A stretch of 64,000 nucleotides of DNA. It comes from Nissolia schottii (lineage: Eukaryota; Streptophyta; Magnoliopsida; Fabales; Fabaceae). A program made the translations under genes and the position numbers. The stretch's first letter is position 1, and the number at the start of each line of letters is the position of its first letter. The notes below the pieces were generated by a model, which was given only the letters and a program-made list of their open reading frames with translations, did not search any database and was not told the origin of the DNA. Shown piece after piece: positions 40,536 to 53,768 of this stretch. The stretch is taken from positions 124,001 to 188,000 of the forward strand of contig QANU01030383.1 in assembly GCA_003254905.1 (NCBI GenBank), in the 5' to 3' direction.

Positions 40536-43433
40536 AATTTTTTGATGGTCCAGAATGGAAGTATCATTGATGAAAAGAAATGTGATTACAATCAAGTAGG
40601 ACTAGAGGTAGGACACTTTGTGGAATTTCCTCTATCCAAACAATATCATCAATAGTCAAAGCTAACCGAGACGACCTATTCGCAACATTATTCCCTTTTC
40701 TTTTGGTTTGGCTAAATACACATGAGGTTAAATCTTGTCCAAGCACACGACAATGAAAAAACTATGGTTGCGAAGTAGGAGGATGCTTCTACTCCCAAAT
40801 TTTTGCAGTTTATGAGCTCCAAGTTGTTGGACTCCATAAAGATTAGCCGAAAGCTAAGTTCCACAACAAGAGTCAGCGCCATGCATAATCTAATGACCTC
40901 TATTGTTCTTTAGTCTCCATTAACTCTAATTCTCTAGGTAGCTGCTACTACTTCTCCATTCCAATTCTGAAACACTGCCCCTAGTCCCTAATCCATATAA
41001 TCACCCTTTGCTACATCAACATTCAATTTAATAGCTTCTAGAGGTGAAGCAATCCAAAAAATGCTCACTTGTTGTTGCATGGTCTACAGCATGGCCTTCC
41101 CATTAGTTCAACAAGCAGCAAAGTTATGAAAATTAGAATTGGAATGGGTAAGATTTGAGATGCCTCAAAATGGAGGAAGCAAGAAACGATCAAATCACTT
41201 TGCCAACAGTTATAAGCATGATCAATAATCTCCAAAACACAAGCATTCTCATCAAGGAAATTTGGCACTGATCGTAGACGATAACCATTCTGATTAGAAA
41301 TCCAATTATCCTTCCATATGTGAACTTTCATCCCTAAGCCAATCCTCTAATACCCACTTTCTTGTAAGACATTAATGGATGAATGGATGCTTCCCCAAGT
41401 GTAACTCGGGGAGAAGCCTTCGCATTTAGGATTTCATGTCGGGGAAAATAACGACCTTTCATCACCTTAGCCATCAAACTATCCAGGTGTTGTAAAATCC
41501 TCCAACCTTGTTTTGCCAACATAGCAAGATTAAAAGAATCGATTTTTCAAAAACTCTTCCAGGCATCCTACTTTGAATCACACATTCTATTCTACTTCTT
41601 CCCATGAATCTTTCTCCCCTTTGTTTACTCCCCCACTAAAAGTGGCTAATGAGGGATTCAATATGTTCACAATGGCCTCAAGGAGAAGAAAGCAACCCCC
41701 ATTATACAAGTTAGAATAGCTTGTACGTTAGTATCCTGTAATTCTAAACTCTACATGGGAGGAATAAATGACTTAGCTGGAATAAATGAGGATAACAGAG
41801 AAATAAAGTAGGGAATTAAATGAGAGGAATTATAGGGTGAGGACAACAGAGAAATAATCAAAGAATTATAGGGTGAGGACAGCAGAGCAGTTAATCAGGA
41901 ATCATAGGGGAGGAATCATGGGATAAGGACAACATAAAATAAATTGGGATGACTAAGACAGATAAAATAGGAGTTGTTTTAGTCACTACCTATGGAGAAC
42001 TAATTGATCTAAAGAAGGTCGGCAAGAACTAAGAGGAACTAGGAGGGTTAAGGGCCCCTTAATACCCAGACTTGTTCTTTATTTGTTCTCTTCACTTTTT
42101 TGCATTTCTCCTTGTATTACTTGTTATGTCTAGTTCTGAGACTGAATTTCCCCACTGGAAATATCATGTTCTTCATTAATAAACAATATTTTTAGTCTAT
42201 AAATTTGAGTAAATACCAGGTTCCTATCACTATACCACAACTTTAATCGAGTTTTCCTTTCCAACTTGTTAGAGAAAACTTTCTTTCCACCTTTTTAGTT
42301 TCTTCCTGATTCTTTCTTGAACAAAATTAAGTACTATGAAAGTAGGGATCCCTGGTATTTTATGAAATTCTCCATTGCCTTTAGGTTCATCCATCCTTGG
42401 ATCAAGATTTTCATGTCTAAAGGTATATTTCAGCTGAAAGAGAATTTAGCTTTGTCAAAATTGATAAACTAGCCAGAAGCTTGTTGGTAGAGAGTCATTG
42501 CCTTTTTCACACTCTCTACTTCTTCCTTGGTAGAGATACAATGCTATCATCTGCAAAATAATAGATGAGATATCCCCTTAGTCCGTCAAGCTACCTGAAT
42601 CCTATGAATGGCCTTGTCTTCTTGAGTTTTAATGAGGATCCCGGATAAGACCTCCGCACATAGAATAAATAGGTATGGTAATAAAGGATATCTTTGATGT
42701 ACGTAGTTCCCTCTCTGGCTTAAAAGAATGACAAGAGCTACCGTTGAACAAGATAGAAAAAGGCATCATTGTCACACATCTTCGAATTTAATCCACCCAA
42801 TTAGCAGGGAATCCCATAGAGATCATCACATTCTCCAAGAATTCCCACTGCACTTTGTCATAGGCTTTTTCCATGTCTATCTTGAGCCTTGCATATCCTG
42901 TATTTCTTGTTTTAAGCATTATCAGTAATAAGCCTCTCAGGTACAAAAGCACTCTGGTAAGGACCAATCAAAGAAGGTAATACAATTTTCAACCTATTTG
43001 CTATTGTTTTTGTGATATTATTAAAAATAACATTACATAATAAAATAAACTGAAATTCTATAGTGCGTGTAGGTCTTTTTACCTTCAAGATGGGGTAGAT
43101 GAATGTATTGTTTATATCTGTAGGATCCACTTTGTAGTTAAGAATACTAGGCATCATGCCAGTCACATCATATCCCAAAATATGCCAAAAGTGCTAATAG
43201 AAATGAGATAGTAACTCATCAGGCCTTGGAGCCTTTGATGTGCTTAAGAGCACAAACAACCTCTTCCCTAGTAAAAATTCCCTCTAACACCCCCTCGCAT
43301 CCTCTGTGACCCTCTTCCACCACCCCCACTGCCTCCTCTATGTTATGTAACACAGTAGAGAAGAAAAAATCAACAAAATAATCTATGGTAATCTCTACCA
43401 ACTTCTCCTCCTCATAGAACCAATGAACCATAT

Positions 43434-46400
43434 TGTAACATCCTGAATTCGTCCGGCTCGCAAAGCTCGTCGGTTGCGCCACCAAAACGGCCGAGAGGCG
43501 TGGAGAAATTTCGAGACGGGAAATTAAGCCCCAAATCCTCAGAAGGGAGAAGGGTAAGCGACTAGCTTTTGGGACTTCAGAAATTTTTCGGAACCGTCAG
43601 CCGAGTTTCGGCTCGAATGGGAAAGGTTTAGGATACTGGGAAGCACCGGTGGTACTTCTTGGTCGGGCAAGGATATCGAAAATCTCCGAACGGAAACTCC
43701 CCGGTCGAAGGGAAAAATTTGTGGATCACAACGGTATGTCCGGAATATTTTTAGGACAACCGGAAGGGGGATAAATCGGACAAAACGCGACCAAACAAAA
43801 CCGGAACCGGTCCTGGTGAGGTTTCTATCTCCATCAGGAGATATTACATATTAAAAATAAATAAATAAATAATAAATAAAGAACACAGAAGAAAGAAATA
43901 AAAAGGGAAAAGAAAAGAGAAAAGAAAAAGAAAAAGGAAGCTTCAGTGGCTATACATAGCCAAGCTGCATAAAGAAAATTTACGTAGCTTTCAGTCACTT
44001 TCACAAACACCAGCCCCGTTCCGACACATCTCGATTTCTTGCAGGAGTCTCGAAAAAATTACCGGAGCACGCCGTAGCGATCAGGAAATTGCAAGCATCG
44101 AAGCTACCTAGTCAGAATCTCCATCGGATGTGGGCAACTCTAAAGCCCACTGTCTATGTGGTTAATTATTTGACTATATATGTGTTATTTTGTGTATTGG
44201 ACTGTAAAAATATCTTGTAGTGTTTTGGGAGGATGTGGGGTGAAAAGGGTTTTGGGAAATTTTGATGAATGAAATGCATAACTGTACTGATTGGAACCCT
44301 AAGAATAGTAAACCTCCGGAGAAAAATGAGAACTGAAGCCTCGGGGTAATATTCAATCAGATTTCAATCGATTGAATGGAGTTTTCAATCAAATGAAAGC
44401 AAATTTTGAGCTTTCAATTGATTGAATTCTTATTCAACCGAATGAAAGAAAAATCTCGGATTTCAATCGATTGAATCCTAAGTTCATTCGAATGAAAGAA
44501 CTCGGAAGGTTTTCAATCGACTGAATTCCAACTTCAATCGAATGAAAGAACTCGCAGGAATTCATTCGAATGAAACCCTAGATATTCGAATGAATCCTGA
44601 AGGACTTGAGATTTCAGTGATTCCAAGGAGTCCAATGAGTCCGGGTATGTCTATGTTGGTATTTGAAAGCATGCATCATGAGGAAAGACCGTCGTAAGAG
44701 TTAGGACGACCCTAGATAATTAGAAGTTCACCTTAAAATCTAATGAAGATCATAATTGAACCCTAGGAAACTAGGAAGAGTTAGGGAGTCCTGACCCCAG
44801 TTGGTACGGTAGACTATAGTAAGGAGTCTAGTTATGTAATTAGGAAATCCCTATTCTCTTGGCAATGTCTTATAGACGCGCCCCTTGCCAATTCAGCAAG
44901 ATGGATTGGTTATGAGCAACGCAGGTAAAGAGACCTGACCACGATACGAGACGGGCATAGGCTCAGATACGGAAAAAGGGCATAGGCCCCAAATATGAAA
45001 AACAGGCATAGGCCTGAAAAAGGAGAGTAGTGGGCCCCACTAAGAAAGATAAGAGAAATGGATCGAGCCATAGGGCCGGTCAAAACGCGTCCACACCTGA
45101 TCATTCATAGGTTTGATCCCTCGACATTCCAGAGGGGGTGGTTTCACTAATTGTATTCGATGTTTACCTCCTATGAGCCTTGCATGGTTAGCTACCATAC
45201 CGGTAAAGAGCGCCGCCGGATCGATGCAATAGTGGAAAAAAGAGGTTGTAGTCCGAGGCCACGGCTACAAAGGTGTAAGGACTAAGTAGGACGCAGCTAC
45301 TGAGCGTGTAAGAGATCCCCAAATTCCCTCATGCACTATGCAATTAAATGTATGAATTGATAACTGATGGTATGATGATAAGTGTGTATGTATATCTACT
45401 TAAGCATTATGTATAATTGCCCATGCATTGTATATCGTCAAGGGAATGACCCAAGACGAGTAGTCTGTCTCTAGTAGCAACGTACGGTTAATAAGCACGA
45501 AGCCCAGGTAATAACAAGATTAGAGGACCAATCACCTAGTAACGTAGATAAAGCTGCTCAGGACATAGGTACAAGATAATAACTAATAGGGTTTAGCGTT
45601 GCATGAAACGTAGAGGTTTTCCTGAGTGGCTGGAGAATTCCCGAGTAATTGAACTATAGTAGCCACGTAGAGTTTCCACTAAGAACGCAATCGTTCTTAT
45701 CCCCACTCGTGTATGACTCTAGCTGATAGGTATGTGATCACCGCCTCCCAAGGATGTTTGGTTGTTTACGCGCTTACAACATCACAATTACCGCACTTAC
45801 ACCTTACTGGAGACCAGCACGTTCGCCCCCGCCAACTTTCTGGGAGAGAGTCCGGAGTAGGTACGTCGCAGGCTTCGAGGGCCAGGGTCGTCGCCCATGC
45901 TCCCCATTTGGATCGACGAGCGTCCAGGTAGCAGCACCCGCGATCCGCTCCACGTTGACAGAGAGGATAATCCTCCGCAGCCGAGGCCAGGGCCACAGTC
46001 GGTACCCGAGCCAGAGACAGACCCAGAACCAGCTACACCCCCGGCTCGAGGCCGGGCATGCGCACTACCGCCCGTAAGAGCGCGCTCCCAGTGCGACCAC
46101 GCAAGTTCGTGCCCCGCGAGGTCACTGCAGTGACGGATATCTCCAGCGAGGACGAGGTGGATCCCACAGAGCGAGAGGAGGATTCTGATGAGTAGGATGT
46201 CAGGACCCGGCCAGGGTTGCAGCCGTAGGAGTGTCGTACACGCAATGAGTAGTACTCATCCGTGTGCATAGGTTTAGTTCACTTTTAGTATTGTATATAT
46301 ATGTACCATTGTATATAGAGTGATGCTGGAAATGTATGTCCGTGGTAGGACAAGGATACTTATTATGATATCAATGTATAATTATGTGTGTGTTATTTGT

Positions 46401-46675
46401 GGGCCGTATGTGTATTTTCCTCGGGTACTCGCCGTACGCCAGGTATGTACTCGTGCTTCCTTTACTTTCTATTGTGGTATACTTATGCGATGTATGATGC
46501 GTATGGCTCGATATTTTCATAATATGATCAAAGGAAATTTCCAATTGGCCCATTATTTTGTAAACCCTAATTTTAAACCAGGATATAGAATCATAAAGGT
46601 TCGCAGCACCAGGAGAGCACCACCTAGCCAGGAAGTCTATGACTTAAGCATAGGCCGACTAGCTAGGGTGTTTCA
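43434..46675. mobile_element. Solo LTR, probably Ty3/Gypsy (Tekay/Del-like), 3.24 kb
   Basis: The segment starts TGTAACATCCTGAATT and ends GGTGTTTCA. It is flanked by a perfect 5-bp duplication catat (43429-43433 and 46676-46680) and cuts the LINE's reverse-transcriptase region in two. No second copy of its ends lies inside, and no primer site, polypurine tract or coding domain was seen, so a solo LTR left by recombination is the best reading. The TGTAACATCC start and great length fit long-LTR Gypsy chromoviruses; that family call is inference. The intact target duplication suggests moderate to young age. Confidence 0.7.
44362..44600. repeat. ~50-bp tandem repeat of paired palindromes inside the solo LTR
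   Basis: Four units start at 44362, 44412, 44461 and 44511, then a degenerate end. Each unit carries a TTTCAATCGATTGAA palindrome and, about 20 bp later, a TTCAATCGAATGAA or TTCATTCGAATGAA half (the latter a perfect 14-bp palindrome). This is visible directly in the sequence. Confidence 0.9.
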
Positions 46676-48946
46676 CATATCATCTTGAAGGCTATCAATC
46701 TAGTTTCTTTGTTTCTATTATGAGGCCTTATGGTGAAATAATTTTGTGTTTCTATCTCCATGAGTCAACCAATCTTTTCACGATCTTTGTGTTCCACCAG
46801 TTATCTTCACAGGCTAATAATTCATCTAATTTTCCACTCACCTTTTTAATATCATCCATTGTTTTCGAATCCTTTTATCCTATCACCAAAGACTCAAGTT
46901 TCTATATTGTTGATTTGATTCTTTTTGCTGGGTCCCCAAAAAAAAAAAATCATCCCCTCAACTATCAAGGTCATCAAGCACTTGCAATAACTTTGTTTTT
47001 TATATTAAAGTGAGTACAAGCCCAAGACTATTAGACGATCTCAACACAATGTTCCTCCCTAAGCCGCATCTCATCTAACCTTATGAGTTTCCATTGTCTC
47101 CTCCTCATCCTCCATACTCTCCTTTATTATAAGGTTGCCATAATAGGTTAGTAATCTAAATGATAGCAAAGTAAATGACAAACCTCCACATCTGAAAGGA
47201 AATCACACCACTGTTGGTTTGCCACGAAATGGTCCAACCTCTCTTCAATACTCCCTTCCCCTTCATGGCTATTCCACCACAAAAATAATTCCCCCACTGG
47301 CTTCAAATCGATCAACTACGCATTGAATAAACATTCTTGGAAGGGATCCATATGAGTCTGATTAGGTAAAAATATGCCTCTTTTTTCTTTAGATGATGTG
47401 AGCATATTAAAATCCCCAAAAAGAATCCATGGACTAGAAAATTACCCAAAAGGCTATTGAGAAGGCTACATGTCTCCAATTTCCTCTCGACCTCTATGAA
47501 ACCATAGATACCTATCGTTCTCCATCTCCTATCATTATGCGCCTCAATCACCTCCATATCAATATGATTTCGTGATGAAGACTACAAAGAAACATCACGA
47601 GAATTCTTCCACAACATCACTAACCCTCTTGCCCTCTCACGACCCTCCCCTCCACAACTAATAGCCACTATATTCACCAAACCTCCTAAATTTTGAATAG
47701 ACTGAACCTCAAAGGTGGGATCTTGTCTTTGGATGAGTTTTTTTAAGGCTCACACTACCCTTGGATTTCCATGTTAATGATAATTCCAATTTAATATTTT
47801 CATGGCTCTTAGAGGGGATGGACACTAGCCTCTGCCATAAGAGAGTGAGCCACAAAGGCCTTCTTCCTAACTCCCTCCTTCATCCCATCTATCTCCATCA
47901 AATCTCCCCTACTCTTCCTTTTTCTCCATCATTCCCATCTTCTCCCTAACAGCCTCCTTACCTCCATTAACACCTTTAATTTGTATATGCCATTTCTTTT
48001 TGTGAACTCGTGGATAGTTTTTTAATTGCAGAGTCCACAAGTTCATAAACATCATAGCTCAAATTGGTGATCTCAACTATGTCCTTGTCTTTCTCGTTCT
48101 TTAGTGCTTGACCCCCTCATTTCCTACTTCCTCATCCTACACTTCCACCCTGCCAATCTTCGCCATACCTCCAGTTGCCATTGTTTCTATTTTCGAATTT
48201 ATCATTGCTAACTTAATTGCAACAATGTCACCTTGATGAGTTTCTGAATATTCCCTATTCAACCCCTGTAATTCAACTTTTTCAAAAGAGAGATTCTGCT
48301 CTGTGTCGACATTAATTGCATTTTGCTTTTTCTCCATGCATAGCTTTGCCAACCTAGTCGAAACCTCCTAATCATCCACTTTCCTTTCACACCATACCAT
48401 CAATGGGGGAGACTTTGTTTTGGATTGTTGTCCCTTCCTAGTAGTTCCCCCTGATTGTACTCTCCTCCACACCATTGATTCCCTATTTTTGGATTTTAAA
48501 CATGAAATCAGTTCCCCACCCCCATCCACATCAACCACCACTTCACAAAAAGCCTCCCCCATGACCTACCATCGTACATTGATAGCAAATTTGTGGGAGT
48601 CTCTCGTATTTTAGATCAACCCAGAAAATCCCATATGTCGTACTCCCTGTCTAATTAATCTTTCTCCGTATAGGCTTACAGATGTCAATAAGAACACGAT
48701 CTTTGACAATCTTTCCTATCCTTCCACCCAACAACATTGCCGCATCCAACACTTCTCCCAAGTGTGCCCCCACCTTCCAACCCATGTTTGCCAACCGATA
48801 GTGGCTCGGGAAGCCCCACATTTAAATCCATATTGTTATGTGATCAAAGCATAACTCTGATGGTTCACAATTAATCCCTACTCCACCTTTGCCAAACTAA
48901 TCTTATATAGGAAAAAGACTTTGCATCACCTTTTCCCCTTCTCCTC

Positions 48947-49147
48947 TACTTGTTTATTCCAAACATAAGAATTCAAACAAATTTTCACTTGAATTCAATT
49001 CCATCAGAAATTGAATTCAATACTATCTCATTTATTCATTTCAAACAAGCTGATATATACTTGCACACGTTAAGAGTATAGAAAAAAGAGCAGAGTTATA
49101 TAATGCTTGAGATCTCATTGTGAGCTTAATGTCTAGTTAGTTACGAC
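48947..49147 (+). repeat. Right copy of ~200-bp direct repeat flanking the LINE
   Basis: It starts tacttgtttattccaaacat at the 5' boundary of the LINE and ends near 49147 with agttacgaca. It shares the cttgaattcaattcca core and the cacgtt-agagtatagaaaa core with the left copy. Confidence 0.85.
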
Positions 49148-51025
49148 ATTCTATCATGATGGGTCTTGTATAACTCATTACATGAACTCCAAAGTATTTA
49201 ATTAGCATGTGAGCATATCACTTTATGCTGGGTTGACTTTTTTTTTTAGTTAAGACTACTTAATGAATTGTCTGTGTTAAGACCCTTCTATGTATGGGCT
49301 CTTTCTGAACTTGAGACTACTTATTTGGTCCTTGACATACACATGTAGTTCTACATTATGTATATCTAGAATGACAAAAAAAATTTATTAAATGTTTCAT
49401 AATTTCACACGTAAAAACCCTATTCAATATGAAAGAGAGAATTCGATAATATGAATGTCATGAAGATGATGCCAACCAAGGAAAAATCTTAAAAGAGGAG
49501 CATATATGGGAGAAATTCTTTTTTCCACCATGGAAGAAATGAATTTGTGCACCACATGTATCATCTACCATTGAAAAAGTATTGGAAATGATATCAAGAC
49601 CTACAAAAATAAAAGATAAATAATGAATATGATGCACAAAATCATTTCCTGCAAGCGGAGGTAGGAATTTCTCCATATATGGTCGGGTCCTCAGCACCTA
49701 GGTGGGTACCTGAAAAGGAGGACTCCATCTTGCAGTAAAGCAAACTAATAGAAAGAAAACAATCACAAATAATCATGATATCATTCTCTGGGGCTAAGCT
49801 AGAGCTATAAATATTGCTATAGCTAGAGAACAAAACTAGGGAACAAAAAGCAAACAAACCCAACAATGCACATAAGGTTAAAATAGAGAATATTGGTGAA
49901 TAGTTAGTGGTTGGATAAAGATATTGTGTCCACTCCACCACTGCGCCCCCCACCCCGCCCCACAGATTCGTTAGATCCATATAAAGAAACAAACAAATTA
50001 AAATCCATCGAACTGGGAATTTTGCTTCAGATCAGATCTATTTCTCTCTTACCCAATATTTTCCCTACGCGCCGCAGTTAAGGTTGGCAGTGTCGCGCAT
50101 GCGCATATACGTTTATATATATATATATATATATTTGGTGCGTATATCATATATGCTCATACTACTTAGGTAATTAGCTAATTAACTATATATATGGAAT
50201 TTTTATTTTATAGTGGAAACGCATGAGATGAAGCAGTTGACGAGTATGCTTAAATGAGCTTAGATTATTCTTAGAGAAATGTTATTTTTGTCCAAACTAA
50301 TTTCTGGATATTATCTAGACGCATGAAAAAAACATGTTTCAATATGAAATCTAAGGTTTATTATTAACGGATGTGGTAAGAAAAATAATAATATGGTTTA
50401 ATATTTACTCATGAGGGATAAATGCATGGTTTAATATAATTGAAATTCCTATTTATTAATACATAAATAATTAATTTGTCAGGTGTTTAAATAATGTCTA
50501 AATAAATTATCAACAAATAACACTACTATTATTTTTTTTGGTAAGATATAACACTACTGTTATAAATTTAAGCACTTAATTATTAGTTACATATGTATAA
50601 AATTATGAAAATTATAATTAAAATATCATTTTTGAAAAAAAAAATATTCTTTATATATAGATTAAATAATGATTTGAATGCTTAAAATTAAGATGAATAA
50701 GTATACAAAGTTTTCTCTTAGTTAACATGCACGGTCTTTATTAACTTATATGGATGCCAACACACACAATACGGCACATGAACCAAAAGAATTCCAGATC
50801 CGCAATAAGTATTTATTTATTCATTTTCATGCGCACACCAGGACCAGACAAATATTTGGACCATAGATCTTTGCTTTGAACTATGCAGATTCTTTTTACT
50901 ATGAAGTTCACACTAGCCCCAAGAAAAATGTACTTCTCCGTGATATATTGCTATTGCAAACAATTGACAGTGGGATCCGGAGCTATATATGTGATGCCAT
51001 AATTCGGAACTTTATGATAGTATTA

Positions 51026-51060
<35 letters not shown>

Positions 51061-53020
51061 NCTTTGGGATAGATACAGGGGGAAAAAAAAACTCTCATAT
51101 GGTGGGGCTGATATCCCTTGTGTTGGACCTAAAGAACCAACTTGACTGCACCCATAACGAGGTATAAGTGTTTCGAATTTTTGACCAAATGCGGACCACA
51201 TACACATACATAATTTATACCTTAGGGAGGATTAACCAATATTAGAAGCATGATGATGCTATTGTATTGTGTATATGGAAGGGACAGTGTCCCATTTTAT
51301 TAACCAGCACATACGTATATAAAAGCAATATTTTTAGTAGGGCAATACGGTTTTTGGTTGCTTTATGCATGGAATGCATGCATGAGATAATAATTAACAT
51401 GATGGCTTATATGCAGCTAGTGATATGTTCATAATCCTTTAAAAAAACACACACACTATATATATGTGTGTTAATATTGGTGTATAAACAAGTGTAAATT
51501 AATTATGTTTAACTATGTAAGTATCGAACGTGACGTTAAGTAAACCAAATATACCTTATTGCTGAAGGCAATGTGTTCATTTGCCATTTACACAATTGAA
51601 TTTGATCAATTATTTAAACTGTAATATTAGCATCTATTGATTTTAATCTGAAAACTGCTATGTGAAAATTATGTATATAATATATTTGAGTAGCTCATGA
51701 CAACTTGGACATTAAGAAAGTAAAAAGGTGGGTTAGCGTTTGTATGTGTTATATATACTTAATCGATACCCTCTTAAAAGAAAGTAGTAATAATCACACG
51801 AAGTACATGAAGAGAATATAATTCTGAGGGGAAAAAATTTACATTTTTTTTCTTGTTCATAAAATCATCCAAACAAAAAATTCCTGCTTTAAATATTTTT
51901 GAGAAAAAAAAATCCAGCTTTTAAATTTGTTTGGTGTTACTTGGCCTTTTTCTGAATTGAACTTTCATTTGGGTTTCTTTAAGAAAAAGAAAAAGGAAAG
52001 AGCAAAAGAAAGATCAAAGAAAGCAAAGATGATCAGGTAAAAATACGTAGCTTGAGAGTGAAGTTTTGTTCACTGTTTCAAGTGTGTTTTTATCGATCTA
52101 TCTCAAAAGGAGATACTTATTGTTAATTTACAAGATACCTACTTGTGTACATATAGGCATGCACAGCATGTGCTATACATGAAAAAAAAAAGAGGCAAGA
52201 ACATACACAGAATCATTGAAATTTTGTAATCATAGGTACGCACATATAAATCTTTAGCCCTGCACATGTCATGATGGGAGTGAATTAATAATATTTTCTT
52301 TTTGTAAAAAAATAGTAATATTTTACTGGCTAGACCAAAGAGGACTTTGTGTCTCTCTTTTATTGGCTCATCTTTCAAAACTTTCAAATAGAACTAGTTA
52401 AGTATACTTGCTTTGCCACAAGTTAGATAGGAAAAAGAGAGCCATGAATTTTGACATAATTTATAGTTGTTACAACGTAGAATTTAGGTTATTAACCATT
52501 TAGATGAATAAATGAGTCATCTAGTAACAACTATAGTTTTGCTGGGTTTTTTTAATTCGTTATAGTTTAGCTGGTTAAAGATTCTTACTAAACTTCTGTT
52601 GAAGAAAAATATTTGAGTTAGATATATGATAAATAAGTCATATATATAATTTAATGAGTTTGATTTGCATGCACTCAGTTTTTGGCAACAAATTTTGATG
52701 TTGCCAAAAGACTAATTTTCATGAGATATTCTTATATATATTATGTTGTAAATGGATTTATATTTCTCATAGTATATGTATCATTGATTATTTTTTCTTC
52801 TTTTAAAATAAACCAATGATATATGTGTTATGTGAAGCATGAATCGATTTATACTGTGGTGAATATACAAAGAATTTCTCAATTTTTAGTAGTGATATTA
52901 TCCGTACATATTAATTATATTCTAATTTAATTTCACTTAATAATTACCTTTAATTTCTGTTAAAGTAATGTGAGGCAATAATTTTCTAGTTATGTAACAT
53001 TTTTCTTTTCATTTTTTAAA
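49148..53020. other. AT-rich intergenic DNA, no gene recognised
   Basis: No coding region was recognised. The minus-strand frames at 49458-49697 and 49642-49992 have no known motif. Microsatellites lie at about 50113-50134 (AT) and 51028-51060 (TA), the latter followed by one undetermined base at 51061. Confidence 0.6.
51028..51061. repeat. (TA)n microsatellite ending in an undetermined base
   Basis: About 15 TA units end at an n at 51061, the only ambiguous base in the window. This suggests unresolved repeat length or a closed gap. Confidence 0.95.
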
Positions 53021-53768
53021 AGGGTAAATAGTATAGACACCCTTTAAACTTTCACTCAGTTGCGAGTAATCATCGTAAACTTCTAAATTTTTAAATTTAA
53101 CCCTTAAATTTTTACTCACTTGCAATTAACCATCACCAATCATTAACTATTTCAATTAAATCTTCAAACTACAATAATTCTCATAGCTAAACATTACGTA
53201 AATTATATTTAGCCTACTATCAAAATCTTAGAGAACAATATGTTAAGATTTATAAGTGTTATGCGTCAAAGTTTTTACTGATTCTTTCTTAATTTCTCTT
53301 TTGTTATCTCATTAAATATTATTTAAAAACATATTAATGTATTAAATATTACACATATTTAACAATATATTTATAATAAACACATATTTTTTTGTCATAC
53401 TTGACTAACAATATTAAAGTAAGTTGAATTATTTTTTACATGATTTATTTAAATTTTTTTTAAAAGACATTAATATTTTAAAAAAAATAAAGAAAAAATT
53501 TGTTAAAAAATGGTAGAGTTTTTGATACTTGATACACATGCATCTTCCTAAATTATTTAGTTATAGCATTGCATTAAAAAATTATTGTAGCTTAAGAAAT
53601 TAATTAAAAATTTTATAACTTTTAGTGATTTTTTATAAGTAAATTAAAGTTTAAGAATATAATTGAGAGATTTGACGATTGATGGTGATTATTTGCAAGT
53701 GACTATAAGATTAAGGGTTAAATTTTAAAGTATCTACTTGCAACTAAATAAAGATAACAGTTTTCCAT
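53021..53768. mobile_element. MITE-like element with long imperfect inverted repeats
   Basis: Left arm 53050-53165 (aaatttaacccttaaatttt, then cacttgcaattaaccatcac) pairs with the right arm 53640-53755, which read back gives AAATTTAACCCTTAATCTTA, then CACTTGCAAATAATCACCAT. The arms are over 100 bp and the whole is about 740 bp, AT-rich and non-coding. A Mutator-type MITE is plausible. Target duplication was not found. Confidence 0.65.

Larger units (their letters stand above)
40536..48946 (-). mobile_element. Near full-length L1-type LINE, split by a solo LTR
   Basis: Reading on the minus strand from the right: ORF1 remnants with a KYERLPQICYQC zinc-knuckle lead-in at about 48560-48620; endonuclease at about 47560-47200 (RWRTIGIYGFIEVERK, then EERLDHFVANQQWCDF); reverse transcriptase at about 43485-42910 (FILLCNVIFNNITKTIANRL, QSAFVPERLITDNA); the ORF2 C-terminal part at 41522-41065 (MLAKQGWRILQHLDSLMAKV, VHIWKDNWISNQNGYRLRSV); an RNase H tail at 40746-40564 (NNVANRSSRLAL, WIEEIPQSV); and a 3' end near 40545. 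Subtracting the 3.24-kb LTR leaves about 5.2 kb. Several stops and frame breaks make it inactive. Confidence 0.88.

Noticed and set aside
45713-46269. Overlapping GC-rich open frames on both strands (Pro/Arg-rich)
   Set aside because: They sit inside the solo LTR. Frames open on both strands over the same GC-rich stretch are a composition effect, and no domain is recognisable.
43434-46675. A complete LTR retrotransposon with two LTRs
   Set aside because: The start sequence does not recur near the end, and no primer site, polypurine tract or coding domain lies inside. A solo LTR fits better.
46320-46688. 122-codon plus-strand open frame
   Set aside because: It ends across the LTR/LINE junction at 46675, so it is an accident of the insertion and not a gene.
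49458-49992. Minus-strand frames with an upstream TATAAAT as a small gene
   Set aside because: A TATA-like word is expected by chance in such AT-rich DNA. No splice structure or conserved motif supports a gene, and no microRNA sequence I know was found.
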